Shown here piece after piece: positions 11,386 through 19,669 of a stretch of DNA of 64,000 nucleotides; within the stretch, counting starts at the first letter, position 1, and every line of letters begins with the position of its first letter. The stretch is from assembly GCF_017896165.1 (NCBI RefSeq), contig NZ_JAFCNB010000013.1:124001-188000 (forward strand). The letters are read 5' to 3'. Position numbers and translations under genes: made by a program. Below the pieces are notes generated by a model, which was not told the DNA's origin, made no database searches, and saw only the letters and a program-made list of their open reading frames with translations. The DNA is from Microbispora oryzae (GTDB lineage: Bacteria; Actinomycetota; Actinomycetes; Streptosporangiales; Streptosporangiaceae).

Positions 11386-11946
11386 TCACTTCACGGGGCG
11401 CAGCGTCAGCGGATAGCGGAACTCGTTGCCGGCCAGGGCCGACACACCCGCCACGACCCACAGCACGAACCCCACGATCCAGATGAACGGCACGAGCACG
11501 AGGCCGATGACGGTGAACGGCAACACGATCGTGGCGCCCAGCATCGTCAGCTGGAAGTTGAGCGCCTCGACGGCCTGCCCCCGCACGGAGGGCGAGGTGC
11601 GCCCGGCCGTCAGCAGGACGATCAACGGTCCGATCAGGAAAAACCCCAACAGCGGCAGCAGGTGCGCGGCGGCCCCGAGGAGCCGCTCACCGCTCTCCGA
11701 GGGCTGGGCGGCGTAACCCTGAGTCCGGGCTCCGGAGGCCGGCGGACGGGGAATGTAGGCGGGGCGGTACCCGTACAGGTCGTTCATGATCGGTACGAGA
11801 TCCGCGTGGGTGCGGGCGGTCATGGCGAGGTGTAGCCGCTCGTCCATCTCCGCCTTGTCGAGCCTGCCCTCGGAGAAGGCCCCCTTGACGTGCTCGACCA
11901 CCTGCTCGCGGTCCTTGTCGGTCACGCGCAGGTGCGGATGTGGCAT
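11386..11946 (-). CDS. DUF1707 and DUF4870 domain membrane protein
   Basis: A 186-aa protein with two recognisable parts. The N-terminal LRVTDKDREQVVEHVKGAFSEGRLDKAEMDERL segment is DUF1707, found at the start of many actinobacterial membrane proteins. The C-terminal 110 residues form a DUF4870-like membrane domain with three hydrophobic stretches and the SVRGQAVEALNFQ motif. The function of either domain is unknown. The start at 11946 has a strong RBS (GGGGAGGA) five bases away; the open frame continues upstream but is not convincing. It converges on ligB with 25 bp between them. Confidence 0.82.
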   Translation of the reverse strand: MPHPHLRVTDKDREQVVEHVKGAFSEGRLDKAEMDERLHLAMTARTHADLVPIMNDLYGYRPAYIPRPPASGARTQGYAAQPSESGERLLGAAAHLLPLLGFFLIGPLIVLLTAGRTSPSVRGQAVEALNFQLTMLGATIVLPFTVIGLVLVPFIWIVGFVLWVVAGVSALAGNEFRYPLTLRPVK

Positions 11947-12224
11947 GGGGGTCCTCCCCTGCCACGCAGGTGTCGCTGCCGCGGGCATCAGAGCATCGCC
12001 TTCCGTCGGCCGTCTCGGCTTCTTCGAGTCTGCCTCCATCCTGAGCCTGACACGCGCCACGATCCATAGGGGACATCCCGGACCGATCCCCGAGATGGCC
12101 CCCCCCCCCAACAGGACTGCCTCATCCCGCCGGGCGGGACTGGACGAGGTCTTCGGAAAGGGCCAAAAATGCGCTGACTTCGGTCTTAACACATTCGTGA
12201 TGCCGGAGGCTGTATATAACCACT
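11947..12224. other. Intergenic region with 11-C homopolymer and putative promoter
   Basis: This stretch separates the DUF1707 gene from the next plus-strand gene. It holds a run of eleven C at about 12099-12109, a length prone to slippage or sequencing error. At its right end TATATA (12213-12218) sits seven bases before an ATG, a good -10 position. I see no gene or strong stem-loop in it. Confidence 0.5.
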
Positions 12225-12272
12225 ATGAGATGGCGCGATCGCTATGGAATCAGACGACTCCGAGGGTCCCGT

Positions 12273-12572
12273 GTGGCCAAGTTCGACCGCGAGGCGACCG
12301 ACGCCGATATCGAGGCGCTCATCGAGTTCGCCCGTTCCCGGCGGGGTGTCGAGTTCTATGTGGAGCCGGAGACCTTCGCCACGGACACGACGGCGGTCGC
12401 GGTCGCGCACGACGGAGAGTGGACCCGCCGCCGCGTGGGATCTCCTGCGGTGATCGGCAGAGTGGCCAGAAACCTCGCGCTTCCCGTCTACGACGTCCAG
12501 TTGACCGGTTACCCGCAGCGGATGCGCGCCTACAACGAGCGCCGCCGGGCCGAGAGCGGCGGGCACTCCTGA
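12273..12572 (+). CDS. Conserved hypothetical protein, about 99 aa
   Basis: A small soluble protein beginning VAKFDREATDADIEALIEFARSRRG, followed by VEFYVEPETFATDTTAVAVAHDGEWTRRR and ending YDVQLTGYPQRMRAYNERRR. I know similar actinobacterial proteins only as uncharacterised. GTG at 12273 has GAGGG four bases upstream. An in-frame ATG at 12225 would add 16 basic residues and coincides with the predicted transcription start behind TATATA, so a leaderless longer form cannot be excluded. No function is proposed. Confidence 0.7.
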   Translation: MAKFDREATDADIEALIEFARSRRGVEFYVEPETFATDTTAVAVAHDGEWTRRRVGSPAVIGRVARNLALPVYDVQLTGYPQRMRAYNERRRAESGGHS

Positions 12573-12848
12573 GAAGGCGCGGGGGCGACCGGTCGCCCCC
12601 GCGACAGGTCTCCTCGGCCAATTCCATCCGGCCTCATAGAACACGGGCTCATTGGACACGGGCTCATAGAACGCACGCCCATAGACATGTCCTCTTAGGA
12701 CGCGCCCTCATAGACCGCCAAATGCCGACACAAGCCACGTGGACGCGGCATGTGGAAAGCCAAATCCTTCGAGGCCGCGCGGCCCGAAAGCAGGCGAGAA
12801 TCCCGCTCGCTTCTCCCGTCACTTCTCGCACGTCCTTTCCCGAGGCCC

Positions 12849-13940
12849 TCAGCCGGTGCGCGCGACGGGGTCCTCGATCAGCCACGCGCGCAGCGGCGCG
12901 AGCCAGGCGGCCCGCGGCGGGCCCATCTCATCGTCGAGTTCGCAGGTCGTCGGCATCCGGTCGCGGAGCGTCTCCGGCGGCACCATGTGGGTCAGCGCCT
13001 GACGGAGCAGGAGGGCCATCGTGTAGCCGGGATCGGCGGCGAGCGCCCGTTCGACCGCCAGCCCCGCCAGGGCGCAGTCACCCTGCTGCCAGGACGCCGC
13101 GGCGAGCAGCGACGCGGCCGGCGCGGCGTATCGCGGCTCCAGCCGGCGGGTCATGTCGCGCCAGAGGGCGACGTGGACGTCCCGGTCGTCGAGGAGCGTC
13201 CAGGCCTCGTCGCGGATCCGGATCAGCGCGAGGTCGAAGCCGAGCCGGGCCGCCTCCTCGTCCGCCAGCCGCCCGCCCGAGTCGTAGCGGATCACGGCCT
13301 CCCTGACGCGGGCCAGCCCCTCCGCCACGAGGTCGGCGGCCAGCGGGTCGTGCCCGCCGGGACCGTCGGGACCGTCGGGACCTGCCTGGCGCGCCCGCGC
13401 GAGCCGGGCCCGCAGGCCGCCCGCCACCGCCCGGGTCGCCAGCCGCATGGCCGCCCCGCCCGACGGCTCGACCGACCGGGCCAGGCTGCGCCGGTCGGGC
13501 AGCGCGACCAGCCCGTGGGTCACGGCGATCGCCGCCACCTGGCTGACGGCCGGGTCGAAGGGCGTGCCCTCGGCCGGGCAGCAGGCCGCGTTCGAGCAGG
13601 AGTAGGACCAGTAGCGGCCGCCCTCGGCACGCAGGGCCTCGGCCACGTCGAATCCCGCCTCTCGCAGCAGCCGGGTCGCCTCGTCGACGGCGGGCGTCAC
13701 CAGCGGCCCCGGTCCGTATCCGACGAGCATGACCAGTGTCACTCCTGAGCGCCGCAGCACCGGGATCAGGCGGCGGAGGTCGGCGGAGGCGACAGGGAGA
13801 TCGCAGCGGGAGCTGAGCCGCAGCGCGGACCCCGTGAAGCCGGTCACCACCAGGCTGTCGTCGGGGTGGAAGCCGAGGAGATAGGGAACGGCGGCGAGGA
13901 TGTCCGCCGGGGAGGAGAGCGCGAGCCGGGGTGTCGTCAT
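12849..13940 (-). CDS. DUF4192 domain protein
   Basis: A 363-aa protein with the DUF4192 signature at the N-terminus (LALSSPADILAAVPYLLGFHPDDSLVVTGF). The rest is Ala/Arg/Leu-rich and helical, with a CSNAACCPAEGTPFDP cysteine cluster near residue 115 that is usual in this family. It is widespread in actinobacteria and has no assigned function. It is a single gene; the 276 bp downstream, before the next convergent gene, contain only short repeats of CATAGA-like sequence and no coding signal. Confidence 0.82.
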   Translation of the reverse strand: MTTPRLALSSPADILAAVPYLLGFHPDDSLVVTGFTGSALRLSSRCDLPVASADLRRLIPVLRRSGVTLVMLVGYGPGPLVTPAVDEATRLLREAGFDVAEALRAEGGRYWSYSCSNAACCPAEGTPFDPAVSQVAAIAVTHGLVALPDRRSLARSVEPSGGAAMRLATRAVAGGLRARLARARQAGPDGPDGPGGHDPLAADLVAEGLARVREAVIRYDSGGRLADEEAARLGFDLALIRIRDEAWTLLDDRDVHVALWRDMTRRLEPRYAAPAASLLAAASWQQGDCALAGLAVERALAADPGYTMALLLRQALTHMVPPETLRDRMPTTCELDDEMGPPRAAWLAPLRAWLIEDPVARTG

Positions 13941-14032
13941 GCGGAGAGCATCGCCCGAGTCGCGGGACCCGCTTCCCCGTCCGGCCGCCGCTGTGGATGA
14001 ACGGCCTTCTGTGGATCGCGCCTACGGATCGC

Positions 14033-14806
14033 CTACGCCGGCTGCGTGGCGGGCGGGGCCAGCCGCCCGCGCACCAGCATCGCCGCGCCCGCAACGGCCG
14101 CGGGCATGACCACCACGCTGAGCAGCGGCACCATGAACGCCAGGAAGAACGGGACGCCGAACCCGAGCGTCAGGGCCATGTTCGAACGCAGCAGCGCGAA
14201 CCGCTGCCTGCGCCGCAGGGCCCGGCGTTCCAGGGCGAGCGCGGTGAGCTCGGCGGCGAGGAAGAACCCGGACACCAGCGCCCCCACGACAGGCACGACC
14301 GTCTGGCCGATCACCGGGACGAACCCGAGCGCGAACAGCGGGATCGCGAACATCAGGACGTAGAGGAGCGTCACCACGCTGTCGCGCAGCGACCGGAGGA
14401 ACGACCGCCAGAACGGCGTCTCGTCACCGGCGGGAATGCCCCCGAGGTCCTCCTCGACCTTCTCGGAGAGCTTCTCGTAGAAGGGTTCGCCGATGGCCAG
14501 GGTGACGGCGGTGAACGTCAGCACCGCCAGGCCGAGGCCCATCACGAAGATCATGATGCCGACCAGGGTGCGGAACGCGTCGCGCCACCCCCACCCGTCC
14601 GCGAACGGCGTGACCCGGGCGGCGAGGTCCGTGGCGTGCGTGCCCAGCCACACCAGCGCCACCGCGTACAGCACGGTCGCCACCAGCGCCGGGAGCAGCC
14701 CGAACAACCACCACCGGGGGTGCCGCGCGACCCAGCCGAACCCCCTGAAACAGAAGCCGATTCCCTCGGCGAGCCCGCCCACGCCACGCCGTCCGATGCC
14801 GCTCAT
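14033..14806 (-). CDS. EI24/CysZ-like membrane protein
   Basis: A 257-aa integral membrane protein of the EI24 (CysZ, DUF540) family. It begins GIGFCFRGFGWVARHPRWWLFGLLPALVATV and has about five to six hydrophobic segments. The family motif region LAIGEPFYEKLSEKVEEDLGG is near residue 110. CysZ members take up sulfate, but actinobacterial EI24 proteins are not characterised, so the substrate is open. The start ATG at 14806 lies 10 nt after the maf stop, so the two genes are probably one transcript. Confidence 0.8.
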   Translation of the reverse strand: MSGIGRRGVGGLAEGIGFCFRGFGWVARHPRWWLFGLLPALVATVLYAVALVWLGTHATDLAARVTPFADGWGWRDAFRTLVGIMIFVMGLGLAVLTFTAVTLAIGEPFYEKLSEKVEEDLGGIPAGDETPFWRSFLRSLRDSVVTLLYVLMFAIPLFALGFVPVIGQTVVPVVGALVSGFFLAAELTALALERRALRRRQRFALLRSNMALTLGFGVPFFLAFMVPLLSVVVMPAAVAGAAMLVRGRLAPPATQPA

Positions 14807-14816
14807 GGCGGGCAGA

Positions 14817-15404
14817 TTAGCGCCACAACGCGGTGACGGACACGCCCAGATCGGCGAACAACCGGCGGAGCAGGGGCAGCGAGATGCCGAGCACGTTGCC
14901 GTGGTCGCCGTCGATGCCCTCGACGAACCAGCCGCCCAGGCCGTCCAGGGTGAAGGCGCCGGCGACCCGCAGCGGCTCCCCGCTGGCCACGTACGCGTCG
15001 AGCTCATCGTCGGACGGCGTGCCGAACCTGACCACGGTCGCCGCGGTCCGCGACACCTGGCGCCCGGCTGCCACGTCGACCACGCAGTGCCCGGTGAGCA
15101 GCCGCCCGGTCCTTCCCCGCATCGAACGCCAGCGGGTTACGGCCGTCTCGGGCGACGACGGCTTGCCGTACGCGACGCCGTCGAGCTCCAGGACGGAGTC
15201 GCAGCCGATGACGAGGGCGTCCGCGAGCTTCGCGGAGACGGCCGCCGCCTTGGCCTCGGCGAGCGCGAGGCAGAGCTCCTCCGGCGAGCCGGCCGAGATC
15301 GCGTCCTCGTCGACGCCGCTGACGATCACCTTCGGATCGAGGCCGGCCGCCCGGAGCACCCCGAGACGGGCGGGCGAGGCGGAAGCGAGCACCAGATCTG
15401 TCAC
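14817..15404 (-). CDS. maf: Maf family nucleoside triphosphate pyrophosphatase
   Basis: A 195-aa Maf protein. The N-terminal substrate-binding motif [18 protein letters not shown], the catalytic Asp segment [10 protein letters not shown] followed by GKP, and [13 protein letters not shown] are all present. Maf proteins hydrolyse non-canonical or modified NTPs (dTTP/UTP or 7-methyl-GTP classes) and have been linked to septum formation. GTG start. It is upstream of, and close to, the EI24 gene. Confidence 0.93.
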   Translation of the reverse strand: MTDLVLASASPARLGVLRAAGLDPKVIVSGVDEDAISAGSPEELCLALAEAKAAAVSAKLADALVIGCDSVLELDGVAYGKPSSPETAVTRWRSMRGRTGRLLTGHCVVDVAAGRQVSRTAATVVRFGTPSDDELDAYVASGEPLRVAGAFTLDGLGGWFVEGIDGDHGNVLGISLPLLRRLFADLGVSVTALWR

Positions 15405-15469
15405 ATCCGGAAGCCTAACGGCTCCTAATATGTCTCCTCATTGATCACTTTGTCTCCCGGAGGACCGCT

Positions 15470-17335
15470 GTGTCGAGACCCACGGTCAAACAGCACCTGA
15501 GGTACTGGTTTGACAACACGATGGCCAAGGGCACGACCGCCCTCATCGGTTGGCTGGCCGTGGTGTCCCTGGCGCTGATCCTCGTGGTCAGCGGCCTCAC
15601 GCTGTGGCTCACCCCCGACGAGGTCTTCGGCCACGACGGATGGCCGGGCGTGCTGTGGATGACGCTCATGCGCACGCTCAGCCCCGGCAAGATCGCCAGC
15701 GACACCGGGACCGCGCCGTTCCTGACCCTGATGCTGATCGCGTCACTCGGCGGCATCTTCATCGTCAGCACGCTCGTCGGCGTCCTGTCCGCCGGGTTGC
15801 GCGGCAAGATCGAGGAGCTCCGCAAGGGCCGTTCCCGCATCATCGAGAGCGGCCACACCGTGATCCTCGGCTGGTCGGAGCAGATCTTCACGATCGTCTC
15901 CGAGCTCGTCAAGGCGCACGCCAGCCAGCCCAGGTCCGTGATCGCGATCATGGCGGACAAGGACAAGCCCGCCATGGAGGAGGCGATCCGTGCCCGGGTC
16001 GGCGACACCGGCAGGACCCGGCTGGTCTGCCGCACCGGCCGCCCCACGGAGCCGGCCGACCTCGACCTGATGAGCCTGGACACCGCGCGGGGCGTCGTCG
16101 TGCTGTCGCCCCAGGAGGACGACCCGGACGCCCACGTCATCAAGACCCTGCTCGCGCTGGCGAAGCGGGCCGGGAGCCATCCGCCGGTCGTGGCCGCCCT
16201 CTCCTCCTCCCGCAACATGGCCGCCGCCCGGCTGGCCGGCGGCGCGGACGTCCACCTGGTCGACAGCGACGACGTCGCGTCCCGGCTCATCGTCCAGTCG
16301 TCCCGCCAGTCCGGCATGTCGGTCGTCTGCATGGACCTGCTCGACTTCGACCGCGGCGAGATCTATCTGCGCCGCGACCCCGCGCTCGCGGGCCTGACGT
16401 ACGGCCAGGCGCTCAGCGCGTACGCGACGGCCACCGTCATCGGGCTGCGCACGGCCGGAGGCGTGGTGCTCAACCCGTCCGCGGACACCGTGATCGGAAC
16501 GTCCGACCAGATCATCGTGATCGCGCAGGACGACTCCCTGATCCGCCTGGCCGCCGGCGGAGACCAGGTTGACGAGCGCCACATCGTGCGGGCCGCGCAC
16601 CAGCCGCCCACCCCCGCGCGCACCCTGCTGCTCGGCTGGAACGGCCGGGCCCCCCAGGTCATCCGCTACCTCGACGGCTACGTGACGTCCGGTTCCGTGC
16701 TCGACGTCGCGAGCGACCACCCGGCCGCGGGCGCCGGTCTCGGCGGTCTCCTCAACCTGACGGTCAACGTCAAGGAGTGCGACTCAACGGACAGGTACGC
16801 CCTGGAGTCGCTGGGCGCCGGCGTCTACCAGCACGTCATCGTGCTGTCGGACGACAGGTACGAGCCCCGCCACGCGGACACGCGCACGCTGATGACGCTG
16901 CTCCAGCTCCGCGACATGCAGAACACGCTCGGCGAGCGCTACTCGATCGTGAGCGAGATGCACGACGAGAACAACCGGGCCCTCGCCGAGGTCACCGAGG
17001 CCGACGACATCGTCATCAGCGACACGGTCATCGGACTGCTGCTCGCCCAGCTCGCCGAGAGCCCGCACCTCGCCGACGTGTTCGGCTATCTCTTCGACTC
17101 CAGGGGCTCGGAGATCTATCCCAGGCGCGCCGCCGACTATGTCGTCACCGGCGCCCCGGTCACGTTCTCGACCGTCGTCGAGTCGGCCAGGCGGCGGGGT
17201 GAGACGGCCGTCGGGTACCGCCTCGCCGACCAGATCGACCGCGCGCCCAACTTCGGCGTGGTCCTCAACCCGGACCGGTCGCGCCCGCTCACGTTCGGCA
17301 CCGGCGACTCCGTGATCGTCCTCGCCGAACGCTGA
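15470..17335 (+). CDS. CASTOR/POLLUX-related putative ion channel
   Basis: A 621-aa protein. Two N-terminal membrane segments (about residues 23-45 and 85-105) flank a pore-like region (WMTLMRTLSPGKIA), and two RCK/TrkA-N-like Rossmann modules follow (HTVILGWSEQIFTIVSEL near 127 and RTLLLGWNGRAPQVI near 385). This is the architecture of bacterial relatives of the plant nuclear channels CASTOR and POLLUX. Ion selectivity is unknown; K+ or Ca2+ are the obvious candidates. GTG start behind a GGAGGA RBS. It is monocistronic. Confidence 0.85.
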   Translation: MSRPTVKQHLRYWFDNTMAKGTTALIGWLAVVSLALILVVSGLTLWLTPDEVFGHDGWPGVLWMTLMRTLSPGKIASDTGTAPFLTLMLIASLGGIFIVSTLVGVLSAGLRGKIEELRKGRSRIIESGHTVILGWSEQIFTIVSELVKAHASQPRSVIAIMADKDKPAMEEAIRARVGDTGRTRLVCRTGRPTEPADLDLMSLDTARGVVVLSPQEDDPDAHVIKTLLALAKRAGSHPPVVAALSSSRNMAAARLAGGADVHLVDSDDVASRLIVQSSRQSGMSVVCMDLLDFDRGEIYLRRDPALAGLTYGQALSAYATATVIGLRTAGGVVLNPSADTVIGTSDQIIVIAQDDSLIRLAAGGDQVDERHIVRAAHQPPTPARTLLLGWNGRAPQVIRYLDGYVTSGSVLDVASDHPAAGAGLGGLLNLTVNVKECDSTDRYALESLGAGVYQHVIVLSDDRYEPRHADTRTLMTLLQLRDMQNTLGERYSIVSEMHDENNRALAEVTEADDIVISDTVIGLLLAQLAESPHLADVFGYLFDSRGSEIYPRRAADYVVTGAPVTFSTVVESARRRGETAVGYRLADQIDRAPNFGVVLNPDRSRPLTFGTGDSVIVLAER

Positions 17336-17390
17336 CCCCGGCCCCGCGGCCCGTGGGGCGGGCGGGGGCTTCCAGGGCGGAACGGTGAGA

Positions 17391-17801
17391 TCAGGTGAGG
17401 TTGCGGCGGATCTCACCGAGGAAGCGGACGAGCTGCTCGCGCTCCGCCTCGTCGAGGGTGCGCAGCGCGCGCTCGCCGAGGCGTTCCACCTCTCGCGCGA
17501 TCACCTCCTCCAGCTCCTGGCCGCGTTCGGTCAGCCGCAGCAGGACGAGCCGGGCGTCGGTGGGATGGGGTTCGCGGCGCAGCAGCCCGGAGGCCTCCAT
17601 CCGGGTCGCGGCCCGGGTGACGGTGGGGGTCGTCAGCTCCAGGCGGCGAGCGATCTCCCCGGGGGTGAGGCCGTCCTCGTCCCACAGACAACGCAGGATG
17701 AACTGCTGGCCCGCACGCACCCCGTGGCGGTTGTAGGCCGCCTCCGCGGCCTGGAACATCGCCCTCTTCGCCGTCCAGAAGGCCGTGTGGAAGTCGTTCA
17801 C
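17391..17801 (-). CDS. MarR family transcriptional regulator
   Basis: A 136-aa winged-helix protein. The HTH reads DGLTPGEIARRLELTTPTVTRAATRMEASGLL and the wing HPTDARLVLLRLTERG, as in MarR proteins; helices at both ends form the dimer interface. The start is GTG at 17801 (VNDFHTAFW) with GAGGGGA six bases upstream; the open frame extends 16 codons further but without an RBS. No adjacent transporter or enzyme on the opposite strand makes an obvious target. Ligand unknown. Confidence 0.88.
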   Translation of the reverse strand: MNDFHTAFWTAKRAMFQAAEAAYNRHGVRAGQQFILRCLWDEDGLTPGEIARRLELTTPTVTRAATRMEASGLLRREPHPTDARLVLLRLTERGQELEEVIAREVERLGERALRTLDEAEREQLVRFLGEIRRNLT

Positions 17802-17937
17802 CGCCGTCCCCTCTCCTTCCCTCGCGGCCGTCGCCGGCCCCGCCCGCACGCTAGCAGCAGCCGCCTGATCCGTTGATCACTGCTCGGCCCGCGCGCTGTT
17901 CAGCGCCGGGCCCGCCGTCCGGCGAACTCGGGGAGGC

Positions 17938-18972
17938 TCAGAGGACGTGGAGGGACGACATCACCTTGTTGATGTCACGCCACTGCTTGCGCTGCCCGTC
18001 GGGGATCGTGACAAACACCAGCGCCGGCTTCCTGTCCGGCACTTCGACCAGCGCCACCGCCGCCGCCGACGTGTGCTTCCTGCCCTTGAGCGTGTAGTGG
18101 ACGGTGTAGCCGAGCACCCATCCCTTCCGCTTGCCGACCTTGATCGGCTGCGAGGCCGTCCAGGTCAGGGTCGCGCCGGACGGGTGGTGATTGAGGGTCC
18201 ACCGCGCCGCGAGGAACGCCGTGTCGCGCAGGGTGCCCTGCACCGGGATCGGCACGGGGCACGACACCAGCAGTCCCCGGTACGCCGAGCCCTTGACCTT
18301 GGGCAGCACCTGCCGGGAGGCGAACGGGCTGGCCTTGGCCAGCTGCCAGCTCTTGGCGAAGCGCGGGAAGGCCACCCCGGACCGCTTGTCCTTGACCAGA
18401 CTCCGTGAGGCCGACGGCTTGCCGTGGAAGAGCCGCAGCCTGCGGTCGTTCGCCGGGAGAGCGGGCACCCGGGGGTCGGTCAGGGCCGCGTCCATCGCCG
18501 TGTCGGCGTCCGCGGACGGCGAGATCTCCGGGCTCGCCGTCACTCCGTCCGGGGAGGCCCCCGCGGTGGGGGCTCCCGCCGAGGAGTCCGTCGATGACCC
18601 GGCGGTGGGGACCGCGGTTCCGGCGGCCGTGGCGCCGGCCCCCGCGAGAGCCGAGACCGTCGCGTCACCGGTCGGGACGACCGAGGTGACGGGCACCTGC
18701 GCGGCCACGCCGGGCGGGGAGGCGACGACCGCCGCGCGGGAGGCCGGCTCGCTCCGGCCGAGCAGGACGAAGGCCGCGCCACCGCCCACGGCGAGCACCG
18801 CGACCCCGGCGACGACCGCGCGGTAGACCACCCGCATGGGCAGATCGCCAAGACCCTTGTTGGAGCTCGGTGGCGGTGGTGCGGGGACCGTGATCTTCGG
18901 TAACGGTGTCGTCTCCGCCTCGGCCGCTATGTAAGTGGGAACGGCTTTCGTCCCATAGTCCCCAGGTGACAC
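17938..18972 (-). CDS. Hypothetical single-pass membrane protein with Ser/Thr/Pro/Ala linker
   Basis: A 344-aa protein I do not recognise. A short cytoplasmic N-terminus (PAPPPPSSNKG) precedes one membrane segment at about residues 47-70. An Ala/Gly/Thr/Ser-rich linker of roughly 90 residues follows, and a C-terminal extracellular domain of about 170 residues starts near LRLFHGKPSASRSLV. That domain has strand-like segments (WVLGYTVHYTLKGRKHTSAAAVALVEVPDRKPALVFVTIP) and one cysteine. The layout resembles actinobacterial membrane-anchored sensors or lipoprotein-like ligand binders. GTG start. Function unassigned. Confidence 0.65.
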   Translation of the reverse strand: MSPGDYGTKAVPTYIAAEAETTPLPKITVPAPPPPSSNKGLGDLPMRVVYRAVVAGVAVLAVGGGAAFVLLGRSEPASRAAVVASPPGVAAQVPVTSVVPTGDATVSALAGAGATAAGTAVPTAGSSTDSSAGAPTAGASPDGVTASPEISPSADADTAMDAALTDPRVPALPANDRRLRLFHGKPSASRSLVKDKRSGVAFPRFAKSWQLAKASPFASRQVLPKVKGSAYRGLLVSCPVPIPVQGTLRDTAFLAARWTLNHHPSGATLTWTASQPIKVGKRKGWVLGYTVHYTLKGRKHTSAAAVALVEVPDRKPALVFVTIPDGQRKQWRDINKVMSSLHVL

Positions 18973-19018
18973 GATCGGGAGCGTACGGCATATCCCGGAA
19001 TTTCGGGCGCGATCCCCA

Positions 19019-19669
19019 TCACACTTCGGGAACGCCCTTCCGCAGCCAGGGGGCGTCGGCCACCACCGTCGGAGAACCCGGTTCGATCTCGGTGAATCCG
19101 GCGTCCCGCACCACCGGGAGACCTGAGGCGGCCAGCGCGGCCCACCGGCCCGGGTCGGCCGTCCGCACGCTCGTGAGCAGGCCGCCTTCCCGCCAGGCGG
19201 CGCGGTCCGCGTCGCCCGCGCCCCACCACGCGAACTGGGCGCCGTGTCCCGCCTGCGCCATCGCCTTGCCGGCCGTCATGGTCAGGTGCGGGTTGATCCA
19301 CAGCACCACGCCCGGCGGGACGGGATCCGGAGGCGGCGCGGGATCCGACAGTTCGGTGCCGGACACCTGGAGCCGCGACAGGTCCTTCGGCCAGTCGTCG
19401 AGCGGCACCGGCGGGTGCACGCGCACCTCGGCCGTCCCCACGGCTACCGTGACGCCGGGCAACTGGAGCACCCGGCGCCACTCGGCCCCCCGGGCCCGCC
19501 TGACCACCTTCCGGATCCGGCCGTCCTGCCACTCGGCGATCTCTCGCTCCCATTCGGGCTGATCCAGCAGGCGCAGGACGGCCGTCGCCGCCGCCTCCAG
19601 CGCGTCGGTGCGCCCGGGGGGCGAGGCGCGCTCGATGCGGACGACCAGGGGAAGCACGCGTTCGGTCAC
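19019..19669 (-). CDS. Pth2-type peptidyl-tRNA hydrolase family protein
   Basis: A 216-aa protein whose second half carries a Pth2 (PTRHD2)-like domain: VVLWINPHLTMTAGKAMAQAGHGAQFAWW, in which the Lys, Gln and His of the family core are recognisable. The N-terminal 110 residues are an added domain of unknown role. Pth2 enzymes free tRNA from stalled peptidyl-tRNA; whether this divergent actinobacterial branch does so is untested. Its GTG start overlaps the stop of the upstream MFS gene as GTGA, so the two are translationally coupled. Confidence 0.72.
   Translation of the reverse strand: MTERVLPLVVRIERASPPGRTDALEAAATAVLRLLDQPEWEREIAEWQDGRIRKVVRRARGAEWRRVLQLPGVTVAVGTAEVRVHPPVPLDDWPKDLSRLQVSGTELSDPAPPPDPVPPGVVLWINPHLTMTAGKAMAQAGHGAQFAWWGAGDADRAAWREGGLLTSVRTADPGRWAALAASGLPVVRDAGFTEIEPGSPTVVADAPWLRKGVPEV

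Noticed and set aside
12099-12109. Phase-variable C tract
   Set aside because: The 11-C run lies between genes, upstream of the best-supported start of the DUF1707 gene, so changing its length would not shift a reading frame I trust. It may be a sequencing artefact.
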